Assembly (NCBI GenBank): GCA_039090855.1
Contig: CM077002.1
Span: 87,672,194-87,736,193, forward strand
Reading direction: 5' to 3'
Source: Macrothele yani
Lineage: Eukaryota; Arthropoda; Arachnida; Araneae; Macrothelidae
Length of the DNA: 64,000 bases
The notes beneath the pieces were generated by a model that worked only from the letters and a program-made list of their open reading frames with translations, made no database searches and was not told where the DNA came from. Positions 11,575-23,369 of the stretch are shown here, piece after piece. Both the position numbers and the translations under genes were made by a program. Position 1 is the first letter of the stretch. The number at the start of each line of letters is the position of its first letter.

Positions 11575-14445
11575 CCAAATTACACTGTTCACCAAGCCGC
11601 AGTTATACACCTGGACTTGATTGACTGATGTTTACACACACTCCCCGAAACTCTCACCACAGCCAAACAGGAAACACCAATCAAACCCCCGAGTCATTCA
11701 GTTCCGCCGAATAACTCGAACGGACTCGCACACAAATTAGCTCCGAGGTCTCCTAGAAGGGCGGGTGAGACCCGAAAGTACACGCGGTACGTGTATGTAG
11801 GCAGATAAAGTCCCCTTCAGAGGTGACCAAGTGACAGCGTTCCGGACGGGAGACTGTCAGAGAGGGCCGGTTCAACGAGTGCACCAAGGCACTCACACGA
11901 CCCATGGCTGGTGTCTCTCCGGCCCACATACACACAGAACCGATACACCATGAGCATCAAATACACAACAGCCTCTCTACAGCAACCCTCCATTCAAACA
12001 CACACACACACAAAGGCGAGACAGAACCCAAAAACTCACACCACCCCAACTCACACAGCCTCCTGTCGTCTCGGTTAGCGGCCTGCACCGCAAACCTCGA
12101 CCAAAGACAAGACAAAATAAACTACCGATGAAGGGGGTTGGAGGCTAACCTCCTCACCCTCCAACAAAATAACAAACACAAGTCACAAAAACATAACACT
12201 AGAAAATGCCCAACACCTCCAAGAGAGATCCTTCGGGCTTCAACACCCGAAACTAAGGGGGTAAGTTACCCCAGTGAAAGGTGTAGTTGCCCTTGGTCTC
12301 GGTAACAATCCGAGGCCAAGGCCCCCATCGATACCTAAGGGCCCGGTAGGTCAAAATGCTGGAGTCCACTCTTGCACTGTCCCTGAGCTCACACTTGACT
12401 TGAAGGATGACCGTTCTTGCAGAGAAGTCCGAGTTATCAGTCCGGGAATGCAGAACTCTGTTTCTCTCTCTCCACATTTTATAGCAAACCTCGGTGATAA
12501 TCATCCTCCATACATCCCTGCTCGCCGCAGGAGCAAGGTGCAGATAAAACACGTTAGACGGACGAAACTGGAGGGCGTCCAGTTTCTTGTGCCAAGCCTA
12601 AGTCCAGATTCCTTGCCAGACCTGGTGCGCCATGGGGTACTTCCAAAAGAGATGGAACCTGTCCTCAATGCCCGCAAACGAAATACACCTATCGGAGGAA
12701 ATGCCTCCACCCCGAAGCTGTCGACTCCTCGTCGGAAGGACATTGTGGGCCAACTGCCACTTAAAGTCCCTCTTCTTGCAGTCCACCCCAGTCGAGTGAA
12801 TGCTCATCCAAGCCTTTCTCATAGAGAAGTTCCTAGGAACGTTAAAATCCTTGATGACGTGTTCCCTAGGTCTAGGGAGAAGATCAACATACGACTGCCT
12901 TGTCCCCTTTCTGTTGCGGCTTGCCTATGTGAAGTCCCGCAGGCGACCGCCCAAGAGATACTTCTTGTGAATAGACTCTCTACGGGGACCCACAAAGTTG
13001 CGGCCCGGCAGATACTTCTTCGCATCCAAACCCGTGAAGTAGGAAACTAAGTTCCTAAACGGGTGGTCGGCGTTTTTCAAGTGGGAGGGAGGCCTCACAC
13101 TTAAAAAACTGAAGTGAACTGAACCAAGTAGGAAGGTGCTTGATATCCAAGCCGCCTTCCTCCATAGGACAGCACAAGACAGACGGAGACACCTCCTCGG
13201 TCTTCTTGCCGGCCCAAACGAAGCCAAAGACCGCCCTTTCCAGAAGCCTCATAATACCTAGGGATGGAGACTCCAATTCTCCGGCAAAGTCGCACTTAGA
13301 AACCAGGAGGGTGTTCGCCAACTTGGCGCGGTTGACCCTCGAGATGTGTACCTCTTGCCAACGCTCTTGCTTTTTCATCATATTCGGAATATTCCTCCAG
13401 GTGTTTCTGCGAACCCTGTCCTTGGAAAATTGGATACCCAGTATCCGGAAAGGTCCCTTTGTGATGGCCAAACCCGTGACCGCCAGCCGCTCCCATAAAG
13501 AGAATAATGTTCGACTTATTCTCGTTGATACGGGCATCTGCCGCTCTGCAGTATCCAGCAAACGCTTCCCGCAAACCCCTTCAAGCTGCCTTCCCCATCC
13601 ACGAAGAAGGGGACATCACCGGCGTAAGCGAGATACTTCAAAGAAGCAACAGTCCCCGGAACTGGAAACCCCCTAACCCTGCTAGCACCAATGACTTTCC
13701 TAAGCAGGGTTTCTAACAACAAATCACTCATTTGAACCTCGAAGAGAGGAGAGAGACGCCCAGCTATGATGACCCTCCAGTAAAGACCTCTGTAGAGGGT
13801 CCCTACCTTACTTCGAAATAAATCCCTGAAGCCGTGGGCTTCCGGCAACTTCCCGATGAACTTGTAAAAAACCCTATCAAAGGCTTTAATACTGATCGGC
13901 GGAAAAAATGCCCATATTAATACCCTTCTCGCCCAGGTAAGTGATAGCATCACTGATGCAACGCCCGTTCCAAAACATACGACTCCCCTTTATACCACAC
14001 GTCTAATTGACAACGATGAGGTGTTTGGCAACCAAACAGAGCCTATTATTGATGATTCTGGCTAGAGTCTTGTAGTCAACAATCGAGAGAGACACCTGTC
14101 TCCAACCACCTTATGATCTAGAAGGGGTGCCAAGAGTCTTGCACAAAAGGATAACCATACTCATCCGCATGGTTTCCGGCATTAGACCAGCCCTAACAAT
14201 CTCATCAAACACCCTGCAAAGCCAGGGAGCTAAAATGTTAACAAACTTCCTGTAGAATTCCACAGGAAGCCCCTCGCGCATAGGAGACATACCGGGTTTA
14301 AGGGCCTGGATCGCCGACCTAACTTCCGTACCCGTGAAATCCCCTTCGAAGAGCTCTATGTCCTCATTCGAGATACGCGGAGTTCCCTCAAGCCAGTTGT
14401 CCGTTGAGGTCGACTTAAATTTCTCGCAGGAAGAAAAGTCGCCGA
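11575..14445 (-). mobile_element. 5'-truncated LINE of Tx1/L1-like type
   Basis: A reverse-transcriptase-bearing LINE on the minus strand inside hAT-B, with the 3' UTR toward 11575. It is GC-richer than the surrounding DNA. Both sides carry a common ~58-bp sequence (11093-11150 and 14449-14506, AACCAATCTAAACCAAAAGA) and a second shared word GTCCATGACATT (11549 and 14511). The insertion thus seems to have made a long, partly rearranged target duplication. The endonuclease part is missing. Confidence 0.75.
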
Positions 14446-14461
14446 AGAACCAATCTAAACC
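12253..14461 (-). pseudogene. LINE reverse transcriptase with zf-RVT C-terminus, broken
   Basis: In order on the minus strand: an RT N-terminal segment (14340-14110; ALKPGMSPMREGLPVEFYRK, then MSMVILLCKTLG); the palm (13900-13520; KAFDRVFYKF, and AYAGDVPFFVDG in place of the usual YADDV); a thumb-like region (13560-13060; GLAITKGPFRILGIQF, and RQVGEHPPG in another frame); a zf-RVT domain (12820-12600; KKRDFKWQLAHNVLPTRSRQ, then EDRFHLFWKYPMAHQVW); and a C-terminal tail to 12253. At least five frames are needed. The catalytic YADD is YAGD, so the copy is inactive. Confidence 0.82.
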
Positions 14462-14979
14462 AAAAGATGTAATATTTAGGCTGAAAAATAAAGAAATTCG
14501 GGAATATACGGTCCATGACATTCGTCTATACCATGAACGACTTAATTAATTTATTCGATTTAGGGAATTGTTTGCCATGAAAATACTCCACGGTAAGTCA
14601 TCCACCCTTTTAAAGTGAAATACTGTGCACAAATTGCATTTTACCCGAATTTTCTAATGTCGAGGACTTCCGTTTGTCATTGTCTTCAAGTATTTTATTT
14701 TTGCTTGATACTATGCTCGTTTCCTACTGATTTAACTCATAACGTAAAAACAAGATGATTTTCCGCAGCTGACGCAATGGAAAGAGCTCGTTTTGTAATT
14801 GAAACGTATTCTAATTTTACAACAATTTATACGCAATGTACTGATAAATTTAGAGGAATTCCATTTTCAGCGCCCTTAGCGTTAAGTCTGCTAAGTAACT
14901 TGCAACACAAAAGTGCTAAAGTAGTCAGTTTTGCCTAACGTATCAAACTCAAGAAGAACTTTTGCTGTAACTAAAATGA

Positions 14980-15425
14980 TCTCTTTGTAGCGTAAAGCTA
15001 AAATTAACTAAATTTTCGCTTCGAGAACTCCTAGCGAGAAATTTATGAACTAGTAGTGAAATTTAAAATGGCCAACATTTGATGAATGTTTAGGTCTTAT
15101 CAATCACAAAAATAATTAAAAAAAAAATTGTAAAAACCAAATTCTTTGGACTTAGCGCCTCTAGCAGGAAATTAATGAACTAATTGAAAAATTTAAATAT
15201 TTGAGAAGGAACAGTTAAGCCTAATCTGAGAGGCACAAAAATAATTTTTTCTCTAAGTTAAATAATTTCTTCACACAATAGAACTTTAATTTTTTGAATT
15301 TTCGACTTTGAAACCCCTTAGCGGTAAATTCAGGAAGTATATGGGATATTTAAAGTGCCAAACTTAATAACCTTTGATTTCCTATCTATTAGCCTCAAAA
15401 ATAATTTTTGAAATACCTCTAAAAA
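14980..15425. repeat. Degenerate tandem repeat, about 140-bp unit, three copies
   Basis: Three successive units share the pattern [CGAGAACTCCTAGCGAGAAATT ... GAA...AAATTTAAA ... CACAAAAATAATT]-like. They start near 15018, 15158 and 15305 and end in CACAAAAATAATT, CACAAAAATAATTTT and CTCAAAAATAATTTT. Divergence is high. They lie near the right end of hAT-B and could be its subterminal repeats. Confidence 0.6.
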
Positions 15426-15703
15426 CAAAAAGGTTGATGCGCATGGACAGCCTAAGTGATTACACTAGCACTGTTTCTCACAAACCGTTCTAATAATAGA
15501 AAGATAGAATAGCAAAGCGTAAAAACCTTTTTCTTCACTTTACTGTTTTTTTTTCTTATTATTCTCACAGAATAATTCTGAGGAGATAAGGTGGGATGGA
15601 AATTTCTGAGAAAATTTCTAAGGACATATGATGGGGAAGGAGGGCCCCTGAATCATTTCGCGCCTACTGCCCCAAAAGATCTAAAGTCGCCTCTGGTCTT
15701 GAC

Positions 15704-16410
15704 ACAGAAAAAGACGTATAACTTTTGTATAAAGCCAAAATAACTAACAGCCTCAATACAGCAAGAGGCAGCAGAATGCCCAACAAGATTCATTATCGAT
15801 GATTGTCCTCAGCAGTCTTCAAAATTAATGCCTTCTTTTTCTAGAAAGAGCTGTAGTCCGTTCTTTAGCCTTGTGAGAGCCAGTCTGCAGGAAAGTTAAA
15901 AACCTTTCGACTGGCTTCCCAGAAACAACATGTTGCAATGACTGTCAGATGGTCAACACGAGCCAGGTCTGGTGTTGAATCTACTGTGAGAAATACTTGG
16001 CAGTTTTTAGTTTTGTCACGACATAATTCTTAAAAAATTTTGCCATATGCAGAACAGTTTCTTCGTAGATGGTTGATGATAAGTATGACTGCTTACCATT
16101 CCCAGGATTGCCAAATTCTTTAAGGTGACCCATCAGAAATGGGTCACATTGGGCAATAAGTTCCATAATTTCTAAGGAATAACCATTATGCTTGGATCCA
16201 ACGATCTCTTCATGGCCCCTAAATGTCAGGCCCCTCTCAGCAAGAAAGATTGTCACTGCTACAATACTGCGCAATACTTCCCACCAGTATTTGTTTTCCT
16301 GCACGTGTTTTTCCAACTTCCTGTCAACACGAGAAGATTCCCTGCATCGAAGATTATACTTCAACACAGAATTTCTGTGGTCTTGACTTTGTTGACGAGT
16401 TTTCATTTTT
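15704..16410 (-). pseudogene. hAT-A transposase, N-terminal/central part
   Basis: Minus-strand translation from about 16410 gives a ZMYM1-like region: ENKYWWEVLRSIVAVTIFLA, LTFRGHEEIVGSKHNGYSLE, IAQCDPFLMGHLKEFGNPG and SYLSSTIYEETV. In a shifted frame near 15990 comes the catalytic-Asp segment LTVDSTPDLARVDHL. The Asp of VDSTPD is present here, unlike in hAT-C. Frame shifts separate the pieces. It adjoins the hAT-B insertion at 15703 and continues at 10536. Confidence 0.85.
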
Positions 16411-16657
16411 TCATCTGCCTTTTTCTAGTCATTAAAGCCATCCTATCTGAAAACTCGCCTCATACACAGGCCACGACTTGCGGATTATTGATGAGATTAT
16501 CAAGAACGCAGAAACCAAGGCAGACATGAAAGAGATGAAAGAGATGAAATGCCCATGAAAAAGACGAACAGATGCATGGGAGGCGGAACTTAATATTTTC
16601 AGAAGGGGTCCAAGGGTCCAACTGCTCCGAGGGCGAAATTTTATTTTAAAAAGTAAG

Positions 16658-16708
<51 letters not shown>

Positions 16709-16739
16709 ATATAACAACGTAGGTTAGATGAACTCGTAC
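16411..16739. repeat. Unassigned sequence with a (GA)n microsatellite
   Basis: 16411-16650 is probably hAT-A sequence upstream of its transposase, without recognisable coding sequence. A (GA)n run at about 16661-16702 follows. The next recognisable sequence is the 3' tail of an antisense RTE element near 16745. Confidence 0.6.
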
Positions 16740-19045
16740 ATATAATCATAATCATCATCATCATCAACCACTGTCAATCCACTGCGGGATGAAAGTCTTC
16801 ACAATTACTTTCGACAACTTTCTGTCTTGAACCTGTCTCTTCCAAGTCACTCCTGTCCCTTTCAAGTCAATTCATCCTCCCATCTTTCACGTGGTCTTGT
16901 TCTGCGTATTTTCCTGCCCCTTGGTATTATATCCAATATTTCAGTTGCTCGCGCACGGCCCGTTTTTCTAGCAATATGCCAGCCAATTGTCACGTGAGGG
17001 TCTTTACTTTGTTCCTGACGTCATCAACATTTTTCTTTTCTCTAATCCATGTATTCCTCTTCCTATCTTTCTTGATTGCACCAAGCATGCACCTTTCCAA
17101 GTTTTGCTGAGTTGTCTTCATCCTCTGTATGTCTTTTTCAGTTAAGGTTAATATATCTGCTCCATATGTTAGAAATGAATGACTAAACACTTTTCCTTTA
17201 AGACATGATGGTAAACTACTCTTGAAAATGTACTATTTCTTCCAAATGCTCTCCAACTAAGTTTTGTACGCCTATTTACCTAGGCGAGTCAGAAGTTTGT
17301 TCCCTTTTGAGCTCCACATAATGTTGGGCCTCAAATCCTGTGCAAAACGCGCTCCACCGTCGACTGCGTACAGCGATGATGTGAACACAAAAGGCTAATA
17401 ACGTGCGTTTGGTACTGAGCCACATTGTGTTATCAGGTGATCAGAGGATGGAGGTCGATAAATGCACTGTTTGAGTTCACCTACGCCATTATTGGAAAAA
17501 TGGGTTAAACGTGGCAGCAGCGAGACAAATTTCTGCACTTGAAGGCGAAAAAACAGCGGAAAGCAGCACTGCACGAAAATGGTTCCGGCGTTTCAATGCT
17601 GCGGACATCAGTCTGGAACACAAATCGAGATCAGGAAGTCCATCTACCACCAACAGCTAACCCCGGTACCAATACACGACAAATGGCAGCTGAGGTGGTG
17701 TCTTCCAAATCCATTTTTGTTCGTCATGTGCACAAGCTTGATTTTCTTTGCAATCGAATGGTTCATATGCATTGATACCCCAGAAGGCGAAACAAGGTGT
17801 TTTTCTCTGTCGAAGATTGTTGCCAAATCCACAGGACGATAGGTTTTTGATGGAATTGTGAGGGTCCTTAACACTCGGAACTTATACAAGATATTCAGGC
17901 TCCGGACGGAATCTCTATGCAAAACAGCCGCCGCCACCCAGCACTAATCAATAGAAAAAAGCCTTGGATAATACCTCCACGGCATACCTACAGAATGGTC
18001 CACCTGAAACTATAGGAATTGGAAGGGATTGGGATACTACCCATCTTCCATACAGATCTGACTGGGCCCTATCCGAATGCCACCTGTTTCGATCCGTGGA
18101 CAATTTCTTACGAGGAAGGCACTTCGCTTCATTGGTGGATGTGGAATCTCACATCAGATAGTTTCTGTCCTCGAAACCTGCCGAGTGGTACAACCGTGGG
18201 AATGTGGCTGTGGTGGAACGTTGGCAAAGAAGTGTAGGACAACGGCCTGTAGTTTGTAGAATGAGGTGAGCCTATATGGATATTCTGCCTCATTCAGCTG
18301 TTTAGCAGCAAACGTAACGAACTTTTGACTCACCTTCGCATTTCTTCTCTATGTAGACCTTGCTTGATATATGTTGTTCAAGGTAAATGTAGGTATCGGT
18401 CACATCCAGATTTGCCCCATCAACTTCCTAATCTGCAATTTTTGTAAAAGCTACATGCATTTTTTAAATGTAAGTTCATTTGTAAACAGCTTCTTTGCTC
18501 TTGTCACCAAGTTCCCGGATCATACACTCTAGCTCTGATGGGGTACTCCCAAAAATGTATATGTCGTCAGAAAAGCCAGGGTGGGTTAAATAATCTACAT
18601 TAATCTTTTCCCTCCTTGTCTTCCCAGTTCAATGATTGAAACACTTTCTGCAAAAATGGCATTGAGGAATTCGGAGATATGTTGTCAACTTGTCTCACTC
18701 CATTTCAATTTTTTATAAGTGTTGTGTCCTCAGACAATCGAACCTTTATGCTTGTATTTTCGTAGATGTTATTAATGATGGTTATGTATTCATCTTCAAT
18801 ACCGCAGGATTTCAAAGACATCAAAACTACTGATGATTTCACAGAATCAAAAGCCTTTTCATAATCAGTAAAGCCAGGATTTCATATTCATTCTTCTTTT
18901 CAATCAGTTCTCTCGATATGTATATATGATTAATAGTGCAACTGCTGCTCCTGAATCCAGCTTGTTCTTTTCGGTAAGTCCAATTTTCCTTTAAGTGATG
19001 CGACAGTGCCTTCTTGAAAATAATGAAGTGAACAACTGATAGTAT
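16740..19045 (-). mobile_element. Old RTE-type LINE remnant, antisense, split by mariner-2
   Basis: The 3' end is a (CAT)n run at about 16746-16766 on the plus strand, equal to the (GAT)n tail of the intact RTE copies. On the minus strand the C-terminal part reads LTYGADILTLTEKDIQRMKT and RCMLGAIKKDRKRNTWIR (17190-16990), and NRRTKLSWRAFGRNS ends at 17283. Beyond mariner-2 it resumes at 18273 with a diverged upstream segment and the RT core near 19000-18840 (KEQAGFRSSSCTINHIY, RELIEKKNEYE). It is much more diverged than RTE copies 1-3. Confidence 0.82.
17283..18272 (+). mobile_element. mariner-2, decayed, inside the antisense RTE remnant
   Basis: A 990-bp mariner. The ends GGCGAGTCAGAA and (reverse complement) GGCTCACCTCATT are weak inverted repeats next to TA on both sides (17281-17282 and 18273-18274). 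The RTE reading continues across the junction once it is removed. The N-terminal HTH part gives ESSTARKWFRRFNAADISLE and RSGSPS (17560-17650). The C-terminal part gives LSECHLFRSVDNFLRGRHF (18067-18120) and NRGNVAVVERWQRSV in another frame. The central catalytic region is shortened, so it is inactive. Confidence 0.8.
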
Positions 19046-19189
19046 GCTGATATCTTCCATACAGCTCTGACTGGGCCCTATCCGAATGCCAACTGATAGT
19101 AGGCTACCCAACTTCCACACAGCTCTGACTGGGCCCTATCCGAATCATATGGTCTGGTAAATCAACAGCATGCCTTCAACAGGGTGCCT
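19046..19189. repeat. Repeated mariner-derived motif and Tc1 scrap
   Basis: The word CTCTGACTGGGCCCTATCCG occurs at about 19063 and 19117 in two ~54-bp tandem segments with preceding TTCCAYACAG. A near-identical stretch is in mariner-2 at about 18043-18080. This looks like local copying of a piece of mariner-2 into a breakpoint. At 19147-19165, ATGGTCTGGTAAATC resembles the Tc1-B transposase gene (minus strand near 28170). Confidence 0.6.
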
Positions 19190-19610
19190 TTGCAGGGCCT
19201 TCAAAATGCTGTTTGATGGCTCACTAACAGCTGCCAACACTAACCTCCTTTCCTTCCCCTCAGTTTTTTTTTTTTAGATTTCCCGCACTATTTTCTTCCC
19301 CATACTACGTCACCATACGCATCACACCCATGCTTATATATATGCTGTTCGACGTCTCTCCTTCTTTTCGTTTCTTCGTTCGTTCAGTCTCGCATCAGAG
19401 TTTGCAGCTTAGAGAGTACTGTCCGTGGGTACTTTGGTTTTCTACCTACCTTTCACGGACATCAGAAAAGCTGCTTTCGCCATGTACTGGTACTCTCCTG
19501 ATGACGACAGTTCATGGTACATCGTTTTATGTTTCATTATTTGTTCTTTGATTATGTGTTTAGGTTTTATGCATCGTGGTATTGTACCTTTCATATATAT
19601 ATATATATAT
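19190..19610 (+). repeat. Repeat A, copy 1: 3' module of the YIDD RT element
   Basis: Nearly identical to 27150-27578, which directly follows the RT reading frame at 25653-27134. It opens with TGCAGGGCCTTCAAAATGCT, has a pyrimidine/T-run, a TATATATATGCTGTTCG block and CTCTCCTGATGACGACAG. It ends in a (TA)n run. I read it as a 5'-truncated copy of the RT element containing only its 3' UTR. Confidence 0.8.
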
Positions 19611-19640
19611 ATGAAAGGTACAATACCACGATATAATGTA
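19611..19640. repeat. Short inverted duplicate at the RTE 5' junction
   Basis: GAAAGGTACAATACCACGAT (19614-19633) is the exact reverse complement of ATCGTGGTATTGTACCTTTC just left of the (AT)n run. At the second locus (27541-27590) this inverted piece is absent. It therefore arose during or after the RTE insertion, consistent with a templated or twin-priming-like junction. Confidence 0.75.
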
Positions 19641-22600
19641 ATGTAAGGTCAGGTGATGCGTAACATCACAGCCTCTCCTTGACAAATGTCAACCCCGCCT
19701 TCTCGTGGTGCATCCTGTTCCCACTAAAGGGGCTCTGACGACCGCCAATAGCGGTATAACTATACCATCGGGATCGGAGGAAATGCTATCCCACACTCAC
19801 CAACCCGCTTGGCCAGCGTGGTGAGTTATGGCCAAACACCTCCAAAATGACTCTACAACTTAAATCTTGGCCCTCAGTCTCCGGCAGCTGGAATGTACCT
19901 GGCCAAGGCAGCGGCCAGTGCGACATGAAGGCAGAGGGTGCTAAGAATCCCCGGAGGACCGGACTAGGCTGCCATTTGATGCTGACCTTGGCTACCTATA
20001 ACGGACGCTCCCTATCTTCTGATTCAAGGCTTCTTGAATTGGAAGAGGAACTACAAAGGATCAAGTGGGACATCGTCGGGCTAAGTGAGGTAAGGAGAAA
20101 AGGAGAAGATCTCATTGAACTGAAAAGTGGACATCTCTTCTATTATCGTGGGACAGATACTGGCAGAACTAGTGGTGTTGGATTTATAATAAACAAGAAA
20201 CTGAAGGATAAAGTGGTAGAAGTTGAAAGTTCCTCTGACAGAGCTGCACGACTCGTTATCCAACTATCGAGAAGATACCAGGCTCAGATTATTCAAACTT
20301 ATGCACCCACCACAAGTCATCCTGAAGAAGAAATTGAAGAATTTTATGAGGAAATTCGTCATCTAAATAATAAAGGTAAGCAGCACTTGAAGATAATTAT
20401 GGGAGATTTCAATGCAAAAAATAGGGCAACGGCAACAGAATGAAACTTCAGTAGGTATATTCGGTCACAGCAACAGAAACCAGCGTGGAAATACTCTCGT
20501 TGAGTTTGCAGAGGCAGAAGGATTTTTCATCTTGAACTCCTTTTTCAAGAAAAAGCCACACAGGAAATGGACATGGAGACATCCAATTGGGACGACAAGT
20601 GAAATTGATTTTATTATGTGTAACAAAAAATTCGTCATCGAAGACTGCAGTGTGCTGAACAAGTTCAACACAGGTAGTGACCATAGATTGGTGAGATGTA
20701 AGATGCACCTCAACACTAAACTGGAACGTGGCAAGCTCATAAGACAAACAAAATGTATTGACATAACCAACCTTAAAAAACACCATAATACTTTCAAGTT
20801 GGAACTGAAGAACAGATTCTCTGCTTTAGAAGGCCTAACATCGGAAGAAGTGGATATTTCGGAAGTTAACAGAAAAGTAACCAAAGCTCTAATGGAAACA
20901 GCAACAAAATTAGCTGGGTCTAAGAACAAGTTGCATGTGAACAAATTATCAGGAAAAACCAAAATGTTGATGCAAAAAAGAAGAGAGATGAGGACAACTA
21001 AAGAAGATGTGACTTTCAAAGTGGAATATATAGAGCTATGCAAGACAACACGAAAAAGTATCACTGAAGACGTAAGGAAATTCAACTGTGAGCTAGTGAG
21101 GAAAGCAATTGAAAACAGCCAAAGCCTAAAGATAGCAAAGGGACATCTCAGTAAGGGAAGAAAACAGATTATGGCTCTGAGAAAGAAGATGGTTCTATAA
21201 CAAGAAATAGAGGCAGAAATTTTGACAAGAGTGAAAGATTTCTACTCCAAATTATATGAAAGGGATGATACATGTACTCCAGACATCATGAAAGGTACCA
21301 GAGTTCTTCCAGTCCTCCCAGCAGAAGTTGCTCATGCAATCAAGAACATGAAGCGGGGGAAAGCTCCAGGAGAAGATGGAATTACTATAGACATCATACA
21401 AGACAGCAAGTGGAGAAATTGAAACAGTACTCGCCCAAATTTTCACTCGATGCCTTAATGAAGGGAAGATTCCTGAGGATTGGAACAATGCTACAATGAT
21501 CCTGCTACATAAAAAAGGTGACATTGAGGATCTCAGGAACTACAGACCTATCAGCCTCCTATCAGTGGTTTATAAAATCTTCACTAAAGTTCTTTCACAC
21601 CGCTTGAAGGTAACACTGGACATGGCTCAACCGAGAGAACAAGCTGGATTCAGGAGTGGCTACAGCACAATAGATCATATCCACGTACTGAGAGAACTAA
21701 TTGAAAGAGCGAGGGAATATGAACTTCCATTGTGCATGGCTTTTATCGATTATGAAAAAGCCTTTGATTCGGTGAAACCATCAGCAGTTACCACGGCTCT
21801 GAAATCCTGCGGTATTGAAGATGCATACATTAATATTATTAATAACATCTATGAAAATGCAAGTGCAAAAGATTCGGCTGTTTGAAAATACAACACACAT
21901 AAAAATTGGAAAGAGTGAGACAAGGTGACACCATATCTCCGAAGCTCTTTAATGCCACATTGGAAAATGTCTTTCAATCACTGAACTGGGAAAACAAAGG
22001 GATAAAGATTAATGGAGATTATCTAACCCACCTTCGTTTTGCTGATGACGTAGTCATTTTTGCAACTACCCCATCAGAGCTGCAGAGTATGATCCAGGAA
22101 CTTGCTGACAAGAGTAAAAGTGGGATTAAAAATGAACTTTCAGAAGACAAAAGTGATGTTCAATGCTTTTACAAGAAATGAAGATTTATCGATTGATGGA
22201 GAAAAACTGGAGATAACAGATACGTATGTTTATCTTGGACAGCAGATATCAAATGAGGGTCACATTGATGAAGAAATTAATCGGCGTACAAAACTTGCCT
22301 GGAGAGCTTTTGGAAGAAACAGCATAATTTTCAAGAGCAATATGCCATTATGTCTTAAAAGAAAAGTGTTTGATCAATGCATCCTTCCAGTGCTTACGTA
22401 TGGTGCAGAGACGTGGACCTTAACTAAAAGAGACATACAAAGGCTGCAGACAACTCAAAGAAGCATGGAGAGGTGCATGCTTGGTATAACCAGGAGAGAT
22501 AAGAAGAGGAACTCGTGGATCCGAAAAATGACGAGAGTGGAAGACATCATGATCAGAGTTAAATCCCTGAAATGGCAATGGGCTGGACATACCGCCAGAA

Positions 22601-22826
22601 GGACAGACCATAGATGGACAGCCGAAATTTTAGATTGGATTCCAAGGGACAGGAAAAGACCCAGAAAAAGACCACATGGGAGATGGGTGGATGAAATTCG
22701 TAAATATGCGGGAGTGACATGGAGGAGACTGGCACAAGACAGACCGTTGTGGAGGAAACTTGGGGAGACCTTCGTCCAGCAGTGGATTGATAATGGTTGA
22801 CAATGATGATGATGATGATGATGATA
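19641..22826 (+). mobile_element. RTE/BovB-type LINE, copy 2, full length
   Basis: Starts ATGTAAGGTCAGGTGATGCG like copy 3 (28968) and ends in (GAT)n at 22804-22824. Total length is about 3.19 kb. The 5' UTR of ~200 bp precedes the reading frame that opens at 19847. It lies inside an (AT)n run between Repeat A copy 1 and a Tc1-B fragment. The same two flanks are directly adjacent at 27560-27590, giving an empty-site equivalent. Confidence 0.93.
19847..22800 (+). pseudogene. RTE endonuclease-RT, copy 2, multiply frameshifted
   Basis: Same protein as copy 1: AP endonuclease (19847-20900), RT (21222-22180), C-terminal region (22102-22800). Relative to copies 1 and 3 there is an extra A near 20417 (AAAAAATAGGG), a lost A near 21183, an extra base near 21203 and near 21405, an extra A near 21868, and a loss near 22117 (AGTAAAAGTGGG). 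All are 1-2 nt indels in short homopolymers. Catalytic motifs MGDFNAK, FIDYEKAFDSV and FADDVVIF are all visible. Confidence 0.9.
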
Positions 22827-22832
22827 TATATA

Positions 22833-23355
22833 TGGAAACACTTACTGTTTGCGGATAACTTTTAAATCATAAGCTATAGGCCCAGCTCGGGCTTTCAGAA
22901 CAGAAGCAATTCAATTTGAAATAAACTTATTAAGTCATGCACATACGATACTGGAATTTGGTGCCATTCTTCCTGTAAAATATATTCCAACTGTGCCAGT
23001 GAAGTTGAGGTGTAAAGTGGGATGGACTGACCTTTCGCTCCACAAATGTTCAGTTATGATATTGACGTCTGGAATAGCTGTTGTACCTCATTTTTATGCT
23101 CTGAAAACCACAACTTGACATGTTTCGCACAATGCACGGGTGTATTATCTGCTTGAAACCAGTGGTGACCGTTATTGATCCATGCCTTCAACATTGGGTG
23201 CAGGTGCTCCGCAAGAATGGATTAGTACATTGCAAATGTTACAAGATCCTGTAGAACAACTAATGGCTCTAAGAAAATGCCATGATACGGCACACAACAG
23301 CATCAGGGATCCACCTCCGTGCTTCACAGTGAGAATCAAAAAGTCAGGTTGGTAC
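22833..23355 (-). mobile_element. Tc1-B, truncated copy
   Basis: Nearly identical to 27579-28100, the 3' half of the complete Tc1-B element. It contains the terminus TGGAAACACTTACTG, then on the minus strand the remains of the C-terminal transposase (HLWSERSV) and, further in, a GGGSLM-like segment. It stops abruptly near 23355 where the RTE scraps begin. Confidence 0.8.
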
Positions 23356-23369
23356 TGCCGTTCCTGACG

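Larger units (their letters stand above)
10544..15695. mobile_element. hAT-B: hAT-type element inserted in the hAT-A transposase
   Basis: The left end CAGGGGCGGATTTCCGAC (10544) and right end (reverse complement CAGAGGCGACTTTAGATC, ending 15695) are imperfect inverted repeats. The perfect 8-bp duplication GTCTTGAC is at 10536-10543 and 15696-15703. Joining the flanks restores the hAT-A transposase reading. No transposase of its own was recognised, so it looks non-autonomous. It carries a truncated LINE (11575-14445) and degenerate ~140-bp tandem repeats (14980-15425). The remainder is AT-rich without genes. Confidence 0.9.

Noticed and set aside
12274..13050. 258-aa plus-strand ORF
   Set aside because: It is antisense to a LINE reverse transcriptase whose zf-RVT and RT motifs are clear on the minus strand.
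19485..19520. CTGATGACGACAG in Repeat A as a hammerhead ribozyme
   Set aside because: The first box fits, but there is no GAAA box at proper distance and no clear stem II in either copy (19490 or 27460).
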